Shown here piece after piece: positions 1 to 8,930 of a stretch of 41,399 nt of DNA. Position 1 is the first letter of the stretch. Every line of letters begins with the position of its first letter. A program made the translations under genes and the position numbers. A model generated the notes under the pieces. That model made no database searches. It worked only from the letters and a program-made list of their open reading frames with translations, and was not told where the DNA came from. The stretch is from an uncultured Flavobacteriales bacterium. GTDB lineage: Bacteria; Bacteroidota; Bacteroidia; Flavobacteriales; Crocinitomicaceae. The stretch spans positions 1-41,399 of the forward strand of contig CAMLLB010000033.1 of NCBI GenBank assembly GCA_946480815.1. Reading direction: 5' to 3'.

Positions 1-3000
1 TTGATGCAATCCAGTTCCATGTCAATTCAAGAGAATCAGGATCTGTAGTACCTGCTAATGAAGTGATATCAGCACAATATGGTTTTGTACAGAAATTTAC
101 AAGGTATCCTTCAGATGTTAAGCTGTCAGCCTGACATTCAGAATAGATATATACATCATAACAAGTCAACTGAGTCAAGCTAGCGCCAAAGTTTACTTCA
201 GAAAGGTTTACGTTCAATGTATCAATTGCCTGACCTGGTACTGCCGGATCGAAACCTTCCAAACCGTAAACTACAGTCCAGTTTGTTTCACCATACAATC
301 CCGGATCCCAGTTCAACTGAGCATCATCAGCATATGTGATTGTAACCATATTCTGTACATTCGGACATAATGCATAGTAGAAATGAACACATGAATTGTT
401 TTGCAGATATGCCTGGTTGTTATTAGAAACATTCAAATCCGTTGTCGGACCAGATAAACCAATATCCGCATTTCCTGCATAGTCATCAGCGGTTTCACTT
501 CCTCCGAATACTGCATCGTTGTAGACATAATAAATTTCTCCTGTTGCCTCGTATAATTGGATTTGGAATGTTACTGTACCTGCACCGTTGCTGAAGTTAT
601 TGGAATTGTTCCATTGGAAAATTGCTACCTGATTCGGTGCAGTTCCTGTTACCTGATAGTATACATTTCCTGTTTCATCATCCAGGTCATCTCCCCATGC
701 AAATAAATAGTCTCCAACAATAGTCGTCATGTTTCCTCCGTAACCAACACCACCCGTCAACGTGTTCAATTGAATTCCACCATTGTTTCCAACAGTTAAA
801 TTGGTTACAGAACCTCCCTGATAAGGAAATGCAAACGGAAGAGTAATTCCGGTTTCTGAATCATCTGTTAAATTAAGATCTGTTCCGGTACTTGAAATAT
901 CAACGAATCCGGATGTCGGGCATTCATTGTCCCATGCAAGGAATCCTGGATCAGTTGAGAAAGAATAAGGTCCTGCCCAATCAGATGTAGCAATACAACC
1001 TGCCTGTACATAAAAATCATAATTGGTATTTTCTGTCAAACCTGAAATGGTAATTGTATCGTTGCTTGCAGCAATTGTTGTTCCTGTTCCTGGAGTAAAT
1101 CCGGCAGGGCCATATTCAACATTCCAGGTAGTTTCATTTCCTTGAGGTGTCCATGTTAATTGACCGTTGAAGTAATTTACGTTAAATGCATTCAGGTTTT
1201 GAGGTGCATTTGGTTCGTTAATTACTACTGTGTTTGGAGCGCTAACAGCCATCGTTGCATCTTGCACAACAATTGAGTAGGTACCTGCTGCTAAGTTTGT
1301 CGGAATTGCTCCGAAGGCACCACCGTCAACAGAATAAAGGAATGGGCTTGTACCACAGTCTACGTTGTCTAAAGAAAACGAACCATTTGTCAAGCCATTA
1401 CACGAAACATGAATAGGGGATAAATAGACAGATACATCGCTCACATTTACAGTTACCAACCCACGGTTTACACTGTAACAACCTCCAAGAGTTGATGCCA
1501 CATAGAAATTGTATGATCCGCTGGTAGCTGTTGGTAAGAGAGAAGAACCTACCGTTTCAAATGGTGTTCCTGTTCCGACAACGTTTCCTCCGGATGCTGC
1601 ATCAAACCAGGTTGCAGTAGAAGCAATCGGAATGGTGTAGTGAACTGTACCGTTGAACGCTCTGTTGTTGTTTACACCTCCGAATAATGAGCATAGCCCT
1701 GCTCCGGCAGTAATCGTCATATCAGCGTTCGTGTAATTTGTTGCCGAAGCGATGGTTGTATATTGTGCACCATAGTTTACATAAATCGCATATAAAGAAG
1801 ATGCTGGAATCAACAAATCATTAATATCGATATTTAAAGGTACTCCTGTTGTGGATGTAATAGGATAAGAACCAAGTGATGTCCATGCCCCTGCGGTTGT
1901 TTCACTACCAATATAAGTACCTGTTTTATAGAAAACCTGAACCGTTTGAGCTCCACTAACATTTGAAATGATGTCCAAACTTGTCAGGTTAACCGCATTC
2001 GAATTGGTAGTAATGTTAAACATGGCACCACCACCACAACCATTTCCTCCAGCAGAAGTGGTTGATAATGAACCAGCTGAATTTGAAGTTGTTGTTGCCG
2101 AAATAAGTCCTGTTGTCGCTCCTGAACAAATGTTCAAATAAGGATTACTAACGGTTGGATCATTTGGAATCTGACTGTCAACAGTCACAGTCACACTAAC
2201 AGTTGGTGACCAACATTGGGATGTGAGATCATAAGCCGCAACGTGATATGTTCCTGTAGTTGTTACACTATAAGGTGTATTTGCGTTTTGAGCCATACTG
2301 GAACCATTTGAAACTGTACCTTGCCAGTAATATTCAATTCCCGCTGGGGCTGCCGGTACAGAGATTGTTGTCCCGGGAACACAAGCCGGGTTTGCTGCTG
2401 CCGCAGGTGCCGGAGGTGAAGAAGCTACCGGGAAGTTTGAAACAGCTAAAGATGTTGCTGCAGACCAGGAATTTAAGACCGGATTGAATGCACGTACATA
2501 ATAAGTACCATTCGCAAAAACAGTCCATGGCGTAGATGCAGGTTGTGAAGTACTTGTTCCTGCAGCAGTTGTTTGCCAATACCAAACTTCATCCGTGTTA
2601 ACAGGTGCTCCGGATACAGTTAATTGTGAACCTCCGGAACAAGTTGGTGTTCCTGCTGCCTGCACTGGTACGGGTGGAGCAGCCGGTGCTGCACCCCAGA
2701 TAAAGTAAGTACCGGAAGTTGGAGCTGTAACTGCAGCGCTTAAAGTGATTCCCTGTGCGTTTGTGGTACCGGCTGTTGTAGCTAACCAGGTAGTAGTGGA
2801 AGTACGGTTGTTAAAATCAGTTGCGGTTGTTCCCCCAAGCCCAACGTGTGTATTGGTGGAAGAAGTAGTACCGAACGTACAAGATCCATACATGACTTGT
2901 ACATAGTTGGATGTCTCAAACAAACGGATTTGAAAATTCAGTGCGTCTCCTGTTCCGGTTGTACCGAAACGTTTGTAATTGGTCCATTGTATAACACAAA

Positions 3001-3493
3001 TGCGGTTTGGTGCCGTACCAATTGTTTCAACGCGAAGTTCGGCGCCTGCCTGAGCTTGCAAGTCGCGCCCTAAACCTGCAATACGATTACGCAATAGTGA
3101 AGGATTATTGGTAACCGTTGATGACAATGGTGTATACGAGCTCGTAGAATTAATATCTACAGATGGAGTCAATGAAGATTGTCCAAGTGAAATCCACCCG
3201 TTGTTGTTGATAGCTAAACGATCAAATACAATACCATTGTAGGTGAAGTTAAACCCGATAGGAATACCTACACCAGTGAGGGGTGTTGTCCCACCGGCAG
3301 GTACAGCGGGGTCAACGAATCGCTGATCATCAGAACTTGTTGTCCCGAAAACGGTTCCTCCGGTAATGGGAGTATAAGTTCCGGATTGTTGATTAAATGC
3401 ATAGCTCGATACCTGAGCCAGCGCGTTTTCTCCAAAAAGGACCAGCGTCCAAAGCATAAGCCACGAGAAAATGTGGTAGTAATTTTTTTTCAT
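1..3493 (-). CDS. Giant secreted adhesin-like protein, C-terminus outside window (partial)
   Basis: Open from an ATG at 3493 to the window edge with no stop seen, giving about 1164 residues with the 3' end missing. The N-terminus is a signal peptide (MKKNYYHIFSWLML, hydrophobic core, ending near ALAQ). Serine/threonine/glycine-rich beta-sandwich modules follow, including Ig-like units with CSGGSQLTVSG- and CVPGTTISVP-type openings. A module beginning WDNECPTSGFVDIS and ending CVHFYYALC is flanked by fibronectin-III-like units containing ETTWNVEYGPAGFTPGTG. That module and the flanking FN3 units are clearly paralogous to residues 450-840 of the next gene upstream (3804-7775). A T9SS sorting domain is expected beyond the window edge but cannot be seen. 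The likely role is a cell-surface or secreted adhesin or structural protein; no enzymatic motif was recognised. Confidence 0.85.
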   Translation of the reverse strand, partial: MKKNYYHIFSWLMLWTLVLFGENALAQVSSYAFNQQSGTYTPITGGTVFGTTSSDDQRFVDPAVPAGGTTPLTGVGIPIGFNFTYNGIVFDRLAINNNGWISLGQSSLTPSVDINSTSSYTPLSSTVTNNPSLLRNRIAGLGRDLQAQAGAELRVETIGTAPNRICVIQWTNYKRFGTTGTGDALNFQIRLFETSNYVQVMYGSCTFGTTSSTNTHVGLGGTTATDFNNRTSTTTWLATTAGTTNAQGITLSAAVTAPTSGTYFIWGAAPAAPPVPVQAAGTPTCSGGSQLTVSGAPVNTDEVWYWQTTAAGTSTSQPASTPWTVFANGTYYVRAFNPVLNSWSAATSLAVSNFPVASSPPAPAAAANPACVPGTTISVPAAPAGIEYYWQGTVSNGSSMAQNANTPYSVTTTGTYHVAAYDLTSQCWSPTVSVTVTVDSQIPNDPTVSNPYLNICSGATTGLISATTTSNSAGSLSTTSAGGNGCGGGAMFNITTNSNAVNLTSLDIISNVSGAQTVQVFYKTGTYIGSETTAGAWTSLGSYPITSTTGVPLNIDINDLLIPASSLYAIYVNYGAQYTTIASATNYTNADMTITAGAGLCSLFGGVNNNRAFNGTVHYTIPIASTATWFDAASGGNVVGTGTPFETVGSSLLPTATSGSYNFYVASTLGGCYSVNRGLVTVNVSDVSVYLSPIHVSCNGLTNGSFSLDNVDCGTSPFLYSVDGGAFGAIPTNLAAGTYSIVVQDATMAVSAPNTVVINEPNAPQNLNAFNVNYFNGQLTWTPQGNETTWNVEYGPAGFTPGTGTTIAASNDTITISGLTENTNYDFYVQAGCIATSDWAGPYSFSTDPGFLAWDNECPTSGFVDISSTGTDLNLTDDSETGITLPFAFPYQGGSVTNLTVGNNGGIQLNTLTGGVGYGGNMTTIVGDYLFAWGDDLDDETGNVYYQVTGTAPNQVAIFQWNNSNNFSNGAGTVTFQIQLYEATGEIYYVYNDAVFGGSETADDYAGNADIGLSGPTTDLNVSNNNQAYLQNNSCVHFYYALCPNVQNMVTITYADDAQLNWDPGLYGETNWTVVYGLEGFDPAVPGQAIDTLNVNLSEVNFGASLTQLTCYDVYIYSECQADSLTSEGYLVNFCTKPYCADITSLAGTTDPDSLELTWNWIAS

Positions 3494-3508
3494 AATATTC
3501 AGTTTAAG

Positions 3509-3516
3509 CAAAATTA
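3509..3516 (-). promoter_or_regulatory. -7 promoter box (TAATTTTG) for the partial adhesin
   Basis: On the minus strand this reads TAATTTTG, an exact match to the Bacteroidota TAnnTTTG element, 15 nt before the ATG at 3493. No TTG is seen at the usual -33 distance, so the call rests on the -7 box and its position. Confidence 0.5.
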
Positions 3517-3545
3517 ATTATTAGTTAAAACGCTATTTGCCCGAT

Positions 3546-3580
3546 CGAATCAACCTAAGCTTAAATCAATAGTTGATTCG
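3546..3580. promoter_or_regulatory. Inverted repeat CGAATCAAC...GTTGATTCG, candidate operator
   Basis: A perfect 9-bp inverted repeat (3546-3554 and 3572-3580) with a 17-bp spacer lies 30-70 bp upstream of the adhesin -7 box. A further short hairpin, GTCAAT/ATTGAC, lies at 3580-3596. The 3494-3803 gap otherwise holds only the promoter box and the terminator. A regulator binding here is an inference from symmetry and position. Confidence 0.3.
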
Positions 3581-3752
3581 TCAATTATTGATTGACTCAA
3601 GTTATGAAATTTTTTGATTTATCCTTCAAATACGGCGTTTTTTTCGACAAACTATTTTTTTAAGTCGACTAAAGAAAATGATTGCAATTAAAACTTTTTT
3701 TAGGAGTTTTTAAAAAATGAACGTGTTCGAAAATTTTGAATGTTTTCAAAAC

Positions 3753-3782
3753 AAAAGCCCCTCTGAATTCAGAGGGGCTTTT
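3753..3782 (-). terminator. Rho-independent terminator after the 1323-residue adhesin gene
   Basis: A perfect 30-bp palindrome centred on GAATTC: a GC-rich stem (GCCCCTCT/AGAGGGGC) flanked by AAAA and TTTT. It starts about 20 bp after the stop of the minus-strand gene ending at 3804. The symmetric A/T tracts let it work in both directions. It insulates the two tandem adhesin genes. Confidence 0.9.
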
Positions 3783-3803
3783 TCATATTTGATAAATTCA
3801 AGA

Positions 3804-6800
3804 CTATTGAATCACTACTCTAAATACTTTCTCAGTATTTTCTGTTGAAAGTTTGAAGAAGTAAGTTCCTCTTTCTACATCTTTTAAGTTTATCGTGTTC
3901 ATTCCTGCAGAGATTGTGTTCAGACCAGTCTGAATTGTACGGCCATTCACATCTGTTACTACCAGGTTGAAATTACCAGTGCTGAATGTTGATTCAACGA
4001 AAACAACACCGTTGGAAGGGTTCGGATAAACCGTTACTTGCTCCAATGCATTTTCATCTACTGATAACCAGTCACAATTACCATTAACAGTAACAACTAC
4101 ATTCGCAGTATCATCCGGACAAATTCCGTTTCCTGAAATGTAATCGTAGTTGTACTGGCCACCGAAGTTTGCAGTAACGATCTGTGAGTTCGGTAATAGA
4201 ATGTCAGATGGATCATACCAGTCGCCATTCAAATCTGTATTTCCGTTCAATCCTGCTAACAAATCAATCGGTTCATTTTTACAAGCTGAAATTGTACCAT
4301 CCTGTCCAGCATTCGATAACTGATAGATTTTCACTTGTGAAACGATTGAATCATAAGCACAACCATCCGTTACACGATATTGCAAGTCGAATGTCTGGTA
4401 AGCAAGGCCTGCTGTATTGAAGTTAGAACCTGTAATACTTGCATCAACTGCTGCAATAGCAGATGACCATTCACCACCGGTATCGTTACCAGAGATGGTG
4501 GTGAATAAGTCGATCACTGTACCTGTACAAACTTCAGTTAATGGCATAGCTGATCCACCTTCAAGAACAATTGCAGATACATTTAGGCTGAAATTACCTG
4601 ATGTTCCGTCAAACTTATCGTACATTACGTAATAAGTGGATCCAGGAGTTAAACCACAAACCGTGAAGTTTGGAGCTAAGCTTGTTCCGTCGATCTCATC
4701 GTCATTTGCCGCAATGATTGTAAATGTGTTGAAATCGCCACAGTTTACGGCTGAGTAAACAGCTGCCTGTCCGTTGTATGTTGGAATACCTGTTGAGTTG
4801 ATTCTAACCGAACCGGAAGCAGGTGCAACGAATGTGTACCACAATGTTCCGTTTAATGTTGAGTTCACCCAACCATCTGTCATTTGAGATCCTGTAGCAG
4901 CCGGTGCAATATTGATTTCATTCAAAGAAACTGCAGCACCGTTATTGTTAAAGGTATACGTTTCACCCAGTTGAAGCATTTCCTGGCCACATACGGTATC
5001 GTTTGTAACAGGCATAACGATTGTAATTGGACCTGAGAAAGCAGAAGTATCACCTGTTGTACAAACTGCTTGTACATAAACCTGGTAAACTCCTGAACCC
5101 ATTAGGTTTGCATCGAAAATAGTGTCTGACAAATCAACACCGTTTGCAGCTACGATTGTTCCTGCTCCTAATTGGAAGCCAGTCATTCCATATTGAATAT
5201 TGAATGATTGAATTGGGAAAACAGGGCTTGAAGCTGTCCATGCCCAAGTCAATTCAAGGGAATCAGAATCTGATGCACCATTAATTGATGAAGGATTTGA
5301 ACAGTATGGCAAAGTAGTGAAATCGTGAACCAATGCTAAAGAAGTATCACCGTTCGCACAATTAGCATATATATAGATCGTATAATCCGTTAATTGTGTC
5401 AAAGACGAAATACTTGAGAAGCTGTTTGTCTCATTTAAAATGGTTCCTGTACCCGGAGTGAATCCTTGAGGACCATATTCGATAATCCAGTTTGTTTCAT
5501 TGGAAGAACCTACAGTCCAACCGAATTGGATTTCATCAGGACCCAAGTAAGTCGTTACGAAGTTTTGAGGTTTAGGACAATCCGTATAGTAAAAATGAAC
5601 ACATGAATTGTTTTCCAGGTAACTTGTGCTATTCATGGATACGCTAATATTCTGAGTACCACGAACACCAATTTCTGCATCAGCCCCGTTGTTATAAGAT
5701 GTATTGTCATGATTTACATCTTCATAAACATAATAGATTTCATTTGTCGTTTCTTCGATAATTAATTCGAAAGTGGTTCCGTCTGTACCTAATGAAGAGA
5801 AGAAATGCGCCAAATCTGACCACATTACGATGAATTTACGGTTTGGAGCAACTCCAACAGTTTCGTAATAAACACCGTCATAAGGAGTATTCATATCCTG
5901 AACATATGGATATAAACCATTTCCTGCAGCCATATTGTATCCAATCTGAGCACTTTGAGAGCCTAATACAACTCCACCGTTGTTTCCAATCGTAATATCG
6001 TTGATTAACGTTCCCTGATACAAAACAGGGAAAGGTAATGCCAACCCGAATTCGGAATCATCCGTAGTGTTTGTGTTTGTTCCTGTACCAGAAATATCTA
6101 TAAATCCGCCTGTAGGACAATCTGTAGACCAATCGATATAAATTCCCTGATTGTAAGTATTGAAAGTAATCGGTCCTGTCCAGTAAGATGAATCACTTGC
6201 AGAACAAATTGCCTGAACATATACCTGGTAGAATGAGTTTGGAGTTAAACCGGTTAAAGTATATGGATTGGTAGTTGCAACTACCGAATCACCTGTTCCA
6301 AGTGTAAATCCTGGAGCACCATATTGAATTTGCCAGGAAGTTTCAGCACCTCCTACAGTCCATCCAAGATCGATCTCGGTATCTGTAGCACCAAGATTTG
6401 TAAAAGCAGTTGGTTGAGGACATGTTGGAGCAGGTGCGATGTTTACAAAATAGTCTTCTGTTTCACCCCAAGTGTAAGTTCCACATGGTGTAATATTTCC
6501 GATAACAGTTGTTTCAACATTGATAACACGCATACGTGTATTTCCCAAAGTTGCAGTTACCGGGATAAGAACAGTTCCTATTTCATTGTGTGGCCCAACA
6601 GTAGCAGTTGCCGAAGCATACACCTCTTCCCCCGGATCTGAAAATAATCCGTTCTGGTTGTAGTCAATATAGACTTTTGTCATGTTACTGTAATTACCAC
6701 CACAGGTTCCTACCTGAACGTTTAAGTTGTAATTAACGGTTCTTGCAAGGGTAGTTGCAGGGAGTGCAGTATAATTAGAGTATTGGTTCTGGATGGAACC

Positions 6801-7775
6801 AGGTCCCCCGGTTGTTGAACAGGTAGAACTGTTGTTTAAAGTTCCGATGCTCACATTCAGAATTTCCTCATCTCCTGTACTGGTTGCGTTACTGTTACAA
6901 TAACAGTTGATAAAGTTGCTTGTATTAACAAGGAAAGCAGCACTTGTATCGGACAATCCTCCACAAGTCATATAAACACGGTAATACGTGTCAACAGTTT
7001 GATTCGAAATATACGTGCTGTTTGTTGCACCTGCGATATTGGTAAAAGAGCCGACAGCACCTGTTAAAGAGCTCTGCCATTGGTAAGTTTGCCCGGTTCC
7101 TCCGGTTCCTCCTAAAATAGAAAGTGTATTGTTTACAGATGGGCAGATAGGATTGTTTGCCGCTGATACCGTACCTGCTGTTGGTGGTGAAGTACACGGT
7201 ACAGCAGGAATGAATGTGATTCCACCGATAAGTCCGCGGGGATAATTTGCCGGAGTGGACGGATAGACCGTTCCTCCCCAGGAAATACCATCACCGGTGA
7301 TCAGGTTAACGCCACCACCACTAAAAGTATTCGTTCCCGCACCGCTTGTCAGAGTAGAATACTGCATAGTTGTTGCTGACAAACCAAGCTGGTAAGTCGC
7401 ACCTGCAGGAATTGTAAGTGACAAGGAAGTAAGACATGGAACTATTCCATTTGCGGTGTTGGAGTTTGAAACAACTCCTGTTCCAGCGGAAATCCATCCG
7501 TTTTGTCCCGCTCCGACAGTTCCAAAGCTCCATGGAGCTGCGTTATCGACATAAGGGCTTGTGTTGTAAAGCAGTTCAATGTTGTTAGTAGCTGTAGAAC
7601 CTAAATGACACTGGATACCTGTAATGATGATATCATACGCATTGGTGTTTTGAACATTGAACGTAACGGATCCATTTCCGTTGTTGTTCGGGTGCGTGGT
7701 GTTTATAACCGTTTGGCCGTAAATAAAACAGCTAAACAGGCAGAATAAACCCAGCCAGAGTAATTTTTTATTCAT
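3804..7775 (-). CDS. Secreted multidomain adhesin-like protein with T9SS type A sorting domain
   Basis: 1323 residues. A signal peptide (1-21, ending IYGQ) is followed by an N-terminal beta domain (about 22-190) and an Ig-like domain (195-285). A GEVED-type domain (about 365-447) shows YIDYNQNGLFSDPGEEV and GETEDYFVNI. FN3-like units flank a roughly 190-residue module (548-735, WSTDCPTGGFIDIS to CVHFYYTDC) that also occurs in the downstream paralog. A region near 935-1070 resembles bacterial pre-peptidase-like beta domains. Residues about 1250-1323 are a type A T9SS sorting domain (VYPNPSNGVVFVES ... GTYFFKLSTENTEKVFRVVIQ), predicting export by T9SS and probable surface anchoring. The likely role is adhesion or matrix; no catalytic motif was recognised. 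A strong terminator follows. Confidence 0.88.
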   Translation of the reverse strand: MNKKLLWLGLFCLFSCFIYGQTVINTTHPNNNGNGSVTFNVQNTNAYDIIITGIQCHLGSTATNNIELLYNTSPYVDNAAPWSFGTVGAGQNGWISAGTGVVSNSNTANGIVPCLTSLSLTIPAGATYQLGLSATTMQYSTLTSGAGTNTFSGGGVNLITGDGISWGGTVYPSTPANYPRGLIGGITFIPAVPCTSPPTAGTVSAANNPICPSVNNTLSILGGTGGTGQTYQWQSSLTGAVGSFTNIAGATNSTYISNQTVDTYYRVYMTCGGLSDTSAAFLVNTSNFINCYCNSNATSTGDEEILNVSIGTLNNSSTCSTTGGPGSIQNQYSNYTALPATTLARTVNYNLNVQVGTCGGNYSNMTKVYIDYNQNGLFSDPGEEVYASATATVGPHNEIGTVLIPVTATLGNTRMRVINVETTVIGNITPCGTYTWGETEDYFVNIAPAPTCPQPTAFTNLGATDTEIDLGWTVGGAETSWQIQYGAPGFTLGTGDSVVATTNPYTLTGLTPNSFYQVYVQAICSASDSSYWTGPITFNTYNQGIYIDWSTDCPTGGFIDISGTGTNTNTTDDSEFGLALPFPVLYQGTLINDITIGNNGGVVLGSQSAQIGYNMAAGNGLYPYVQDMNTPYDGVYYETVGVAPNRKFIVMWSDLAHFFSSLGTDGTTFELIIEETTNEIYYVYEDVNHDNTSYNNGADAEIGVRGTQNISVSMNSTSYLENNSCVHFYYTDCPKPQNFVTTYLGPDEIQFGWTVGSSNETNWIIEYGPQGFTPGTGTILNETNSFSSISSLTQLTDYTIYIYANCANGDTSLALVHDFTTLPYCSNPSSINGASDSDSLELTWAWTASSPVFPIQSFNIQYGMTGFQLGAGTIVAANGVDLSDTIFDANLMGSGVYQVYVQAVCTTGDTSAFSGPITIVMPVTNDTVCGQEMLQLGETYTFNNNGAAVSLNEINIAPAATGSQMTDGWVNSTLNGTLWYTFVAPASGSVRINSTGIPTYNGQAAVYSAVNCGDFNTFTIIAANDDEIDGTSLAPNFTVCGLTPGSTYYVMYDKFDGTSGNFSLNVSAIVLEGGSAMPLTEVCTGTVIDLFTTISGNDTGGEWSSAIAAVDASITGSNFNTAGLAYQTFDLQYRVTDGCAYDSIVSQVKIYQLSNAGQDGTISACKNEPIDLLAGLNGNTDLNGDWYDPSDILLPNSQIVTANFGGQYNYDYISGNGICPDDTANVVVTVNGNCDWLSVDENALEQVTVYPNPSNGVVFVESTFSTGNFNLVVTDVNGRTIQTGLNTISAGMNTINLKDVERGTYFFKLSTENTEKVFRVVIQ

Positions 7776-7791
7776 AATCTTTAGTTTCCAA

Positions 7792-7799
7792 CAAAAGTA
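7792..7799 (-). promoter_or_regulatory. -7 promoter box (TACTTTTG) for the 1323-residue adhesin gene
   Basis: Minus-strand TACTTTTG matches TAnnTTTG exactly and ends 16 nt before the ATG at 7775. The -33 region has only T-rich sequence rather than a clear TTG. Confidence 0.5.
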
Positions 7800-7910
7800 T
7801 GGAAAACGGGTACTCTAAAAAATGTTAAGGTTAGTTTCAACTAAAAGGTTGCGAGCCTGTTAAGTCATTTGAAATTTAATTTTTTTTGCATTTTGTGCCT
7901 CCGAATGAAT

Positions 7911-7940
7911 ATTTCATCGGTTCTATTTACCATTTCATCG
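7911..7940. promoter_or_regulatory. Direct repeat ATTTCATCG, 21-bp period, in the 7776-8144 intergenic region
   Basis: ATTTCATCG occurs at 7911-7919 and again at 7932-7940, exactly two helical turns apart. It lies in the 369-bp divergent gap between the adhesin gene (-) and the dehydrogenase gene (+). The spacing suits a dimeric regulator, but binding is inference. The rest of this gap is AT-rich, with the two -7 boxes and one small palindrome. Confidence 0.25.
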
Positions 7941-8071
7941 ATTAACAAACTATGAATTTTTTATCAACAAGTTGTTTATTTAACAAAAAATCATTTGATC
8001 TATCAATTAATAACATTTCAATTAAATAACACAAATTCATAATTTATTAAAATAATTTTTCTGAAAGCCTT

Positions 8072-8090
8072 GTTCCTATTGGAATAGAAC
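8072..8090. promoter_or_regulatory. Small palindrome GTTCCTATTGGAATAGAAC upstream of the dehydrogenase
   Basis: Near-perfect dyad (GTTC.TATT / AATA.GAAC) about 42-60 bp upstream of the dehydrogenase -7 box, a position suited to an operator. It may also be chance in AT-rich sequence. Confidence 0.22.
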
Positions 8091-8131
8091 CAGTCTTTGG
8101 TTGAACATGCAATCAAAAAGCACAGAATGAT

Positions 8132-8139
8132 TAATTTTG
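8132..8139 (+). promoter_or_regulatory. -7 promoter box (TAATTTTG) 5 nt before the dehydrogenase ATG
   Basis: TAATTTTG matches TAnnTTTG. Only 5 nt separate it from the ATG at 8145, so transcription would start at about the start codon. This argues for the ATG at 8145 over the in-frame start at 8097 or the ATG at 8127. Confidence 0.4.
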
Positions 8140-8144
8140 TACCG

Positions 8145-8930
8145 ATGAAAGATTTGAACGGTAAAATTGCTCTTGTTGCTGGTAGCACTCAGGGTATTGG
8201 AAAGGCAGTTGCTTTGAAATTGGCAGAAATGGGGGCTAGTATTGTTTTGTTGGCCCGCAATGAAGAAAAATTGAAACTGGTGAAAGAAGAACTTCACCGG
8301 GAATCGGGACAAACTCATGATTACCTTGCGGTCGATTTTACGAATCCTTCAGACTTAAAAGATAAAATCACAGCTTATATTTCGAAGGGGAAATCAATTG
8401 ATATATTAATTAATAATACGGGAGGGCCGAAGGCCGGACCCATTATTGACGCGGATATCAGCGAATTTTTAGCGGCATTCAATCAACATTTGATTTGTAA
8501 TCATATACTTGTTCAGGCTGTTGTTCCGGGAATGAAACAAGCAGGCGGAGGAAGAATTGTGAATATTATTTCTACCAGTGTAAAGCAGCCGCTTCCCGGA
8601 TTAGGGGTTTCAAATACCATTCGTGGAGCCGTTGGAAACTGGAGTAAAACACTGGCAAATGAATTGGGGCAATTTAATATTACGGTAAACAATGTGCTTC
8701 CCGGTGCGACAAATACTACCAGACTTCAGGAAATCGCATCGAATAAATCAGCTAAAACAGGAGATTCGGTGGAGTCAATTTTTGATGAAATGGCTGATGA
8801 GTCTCCAATGAAAAGAATTGCGAAGCCAGAGGAAATAGCAGCAGCTGTTGCATTTTTAGCGTCTTCAGCAGCAAGTTATATCAATGGGATTAATATTCCT
8901 GTTGATGGTGGAAGAACGAAATCACTTTAA
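8145..8930 (+). CDS. Short-chain dehydrogenase/reductase (SDR) with substituted catalytic YxxxK
   Basis: 261 residues from the ATG at 8145 (MKDLNGKIALVAGS). This start gives the normal SDR N-terminus and follows the -7 box; a longer in-frame start at 8097 would add 16 atypical residues. The Rossmann cofactor loop GSTQGIG (about 13-19), the NNTGG motif and the C-terminal NGINIPVDGG are typical of FabG-like SDRs and suggest NAD(P) binding. The active-site region reads IISTSVKQPLPGLGVSNTIRGAV, so at 13 and 17 residues after the conserved Ser the usual Tyr and Lys are Ser and Arg. Substrate unknown. Its last 9 bases overlap the 3' end of the convergent gene ending at 8922, with no room for a terminator. 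Confidence 0.88.
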   Translation: MKDLNGKIALVAGSTQGIGKAVALKLAEMGASIVLLARNEEKLKLVKEELHRESGQTHDYLAVDFTNPSDLKDKITAYISKGKSIDILINNTGGPKAGPIIDADISEFLAAFNQHLICNHILVQAVVPGMKQAGGGRIVNIISTSVKQPLPGLGVSNTIRGAVGNWSKTLANELGQFNITVNNVLPGATNTTRLQEIASNKSAKTGDSVESIFDEMADESPMKRIAKPEEIAAAVAFLASSAASYINGINIPVDGGRTKSL

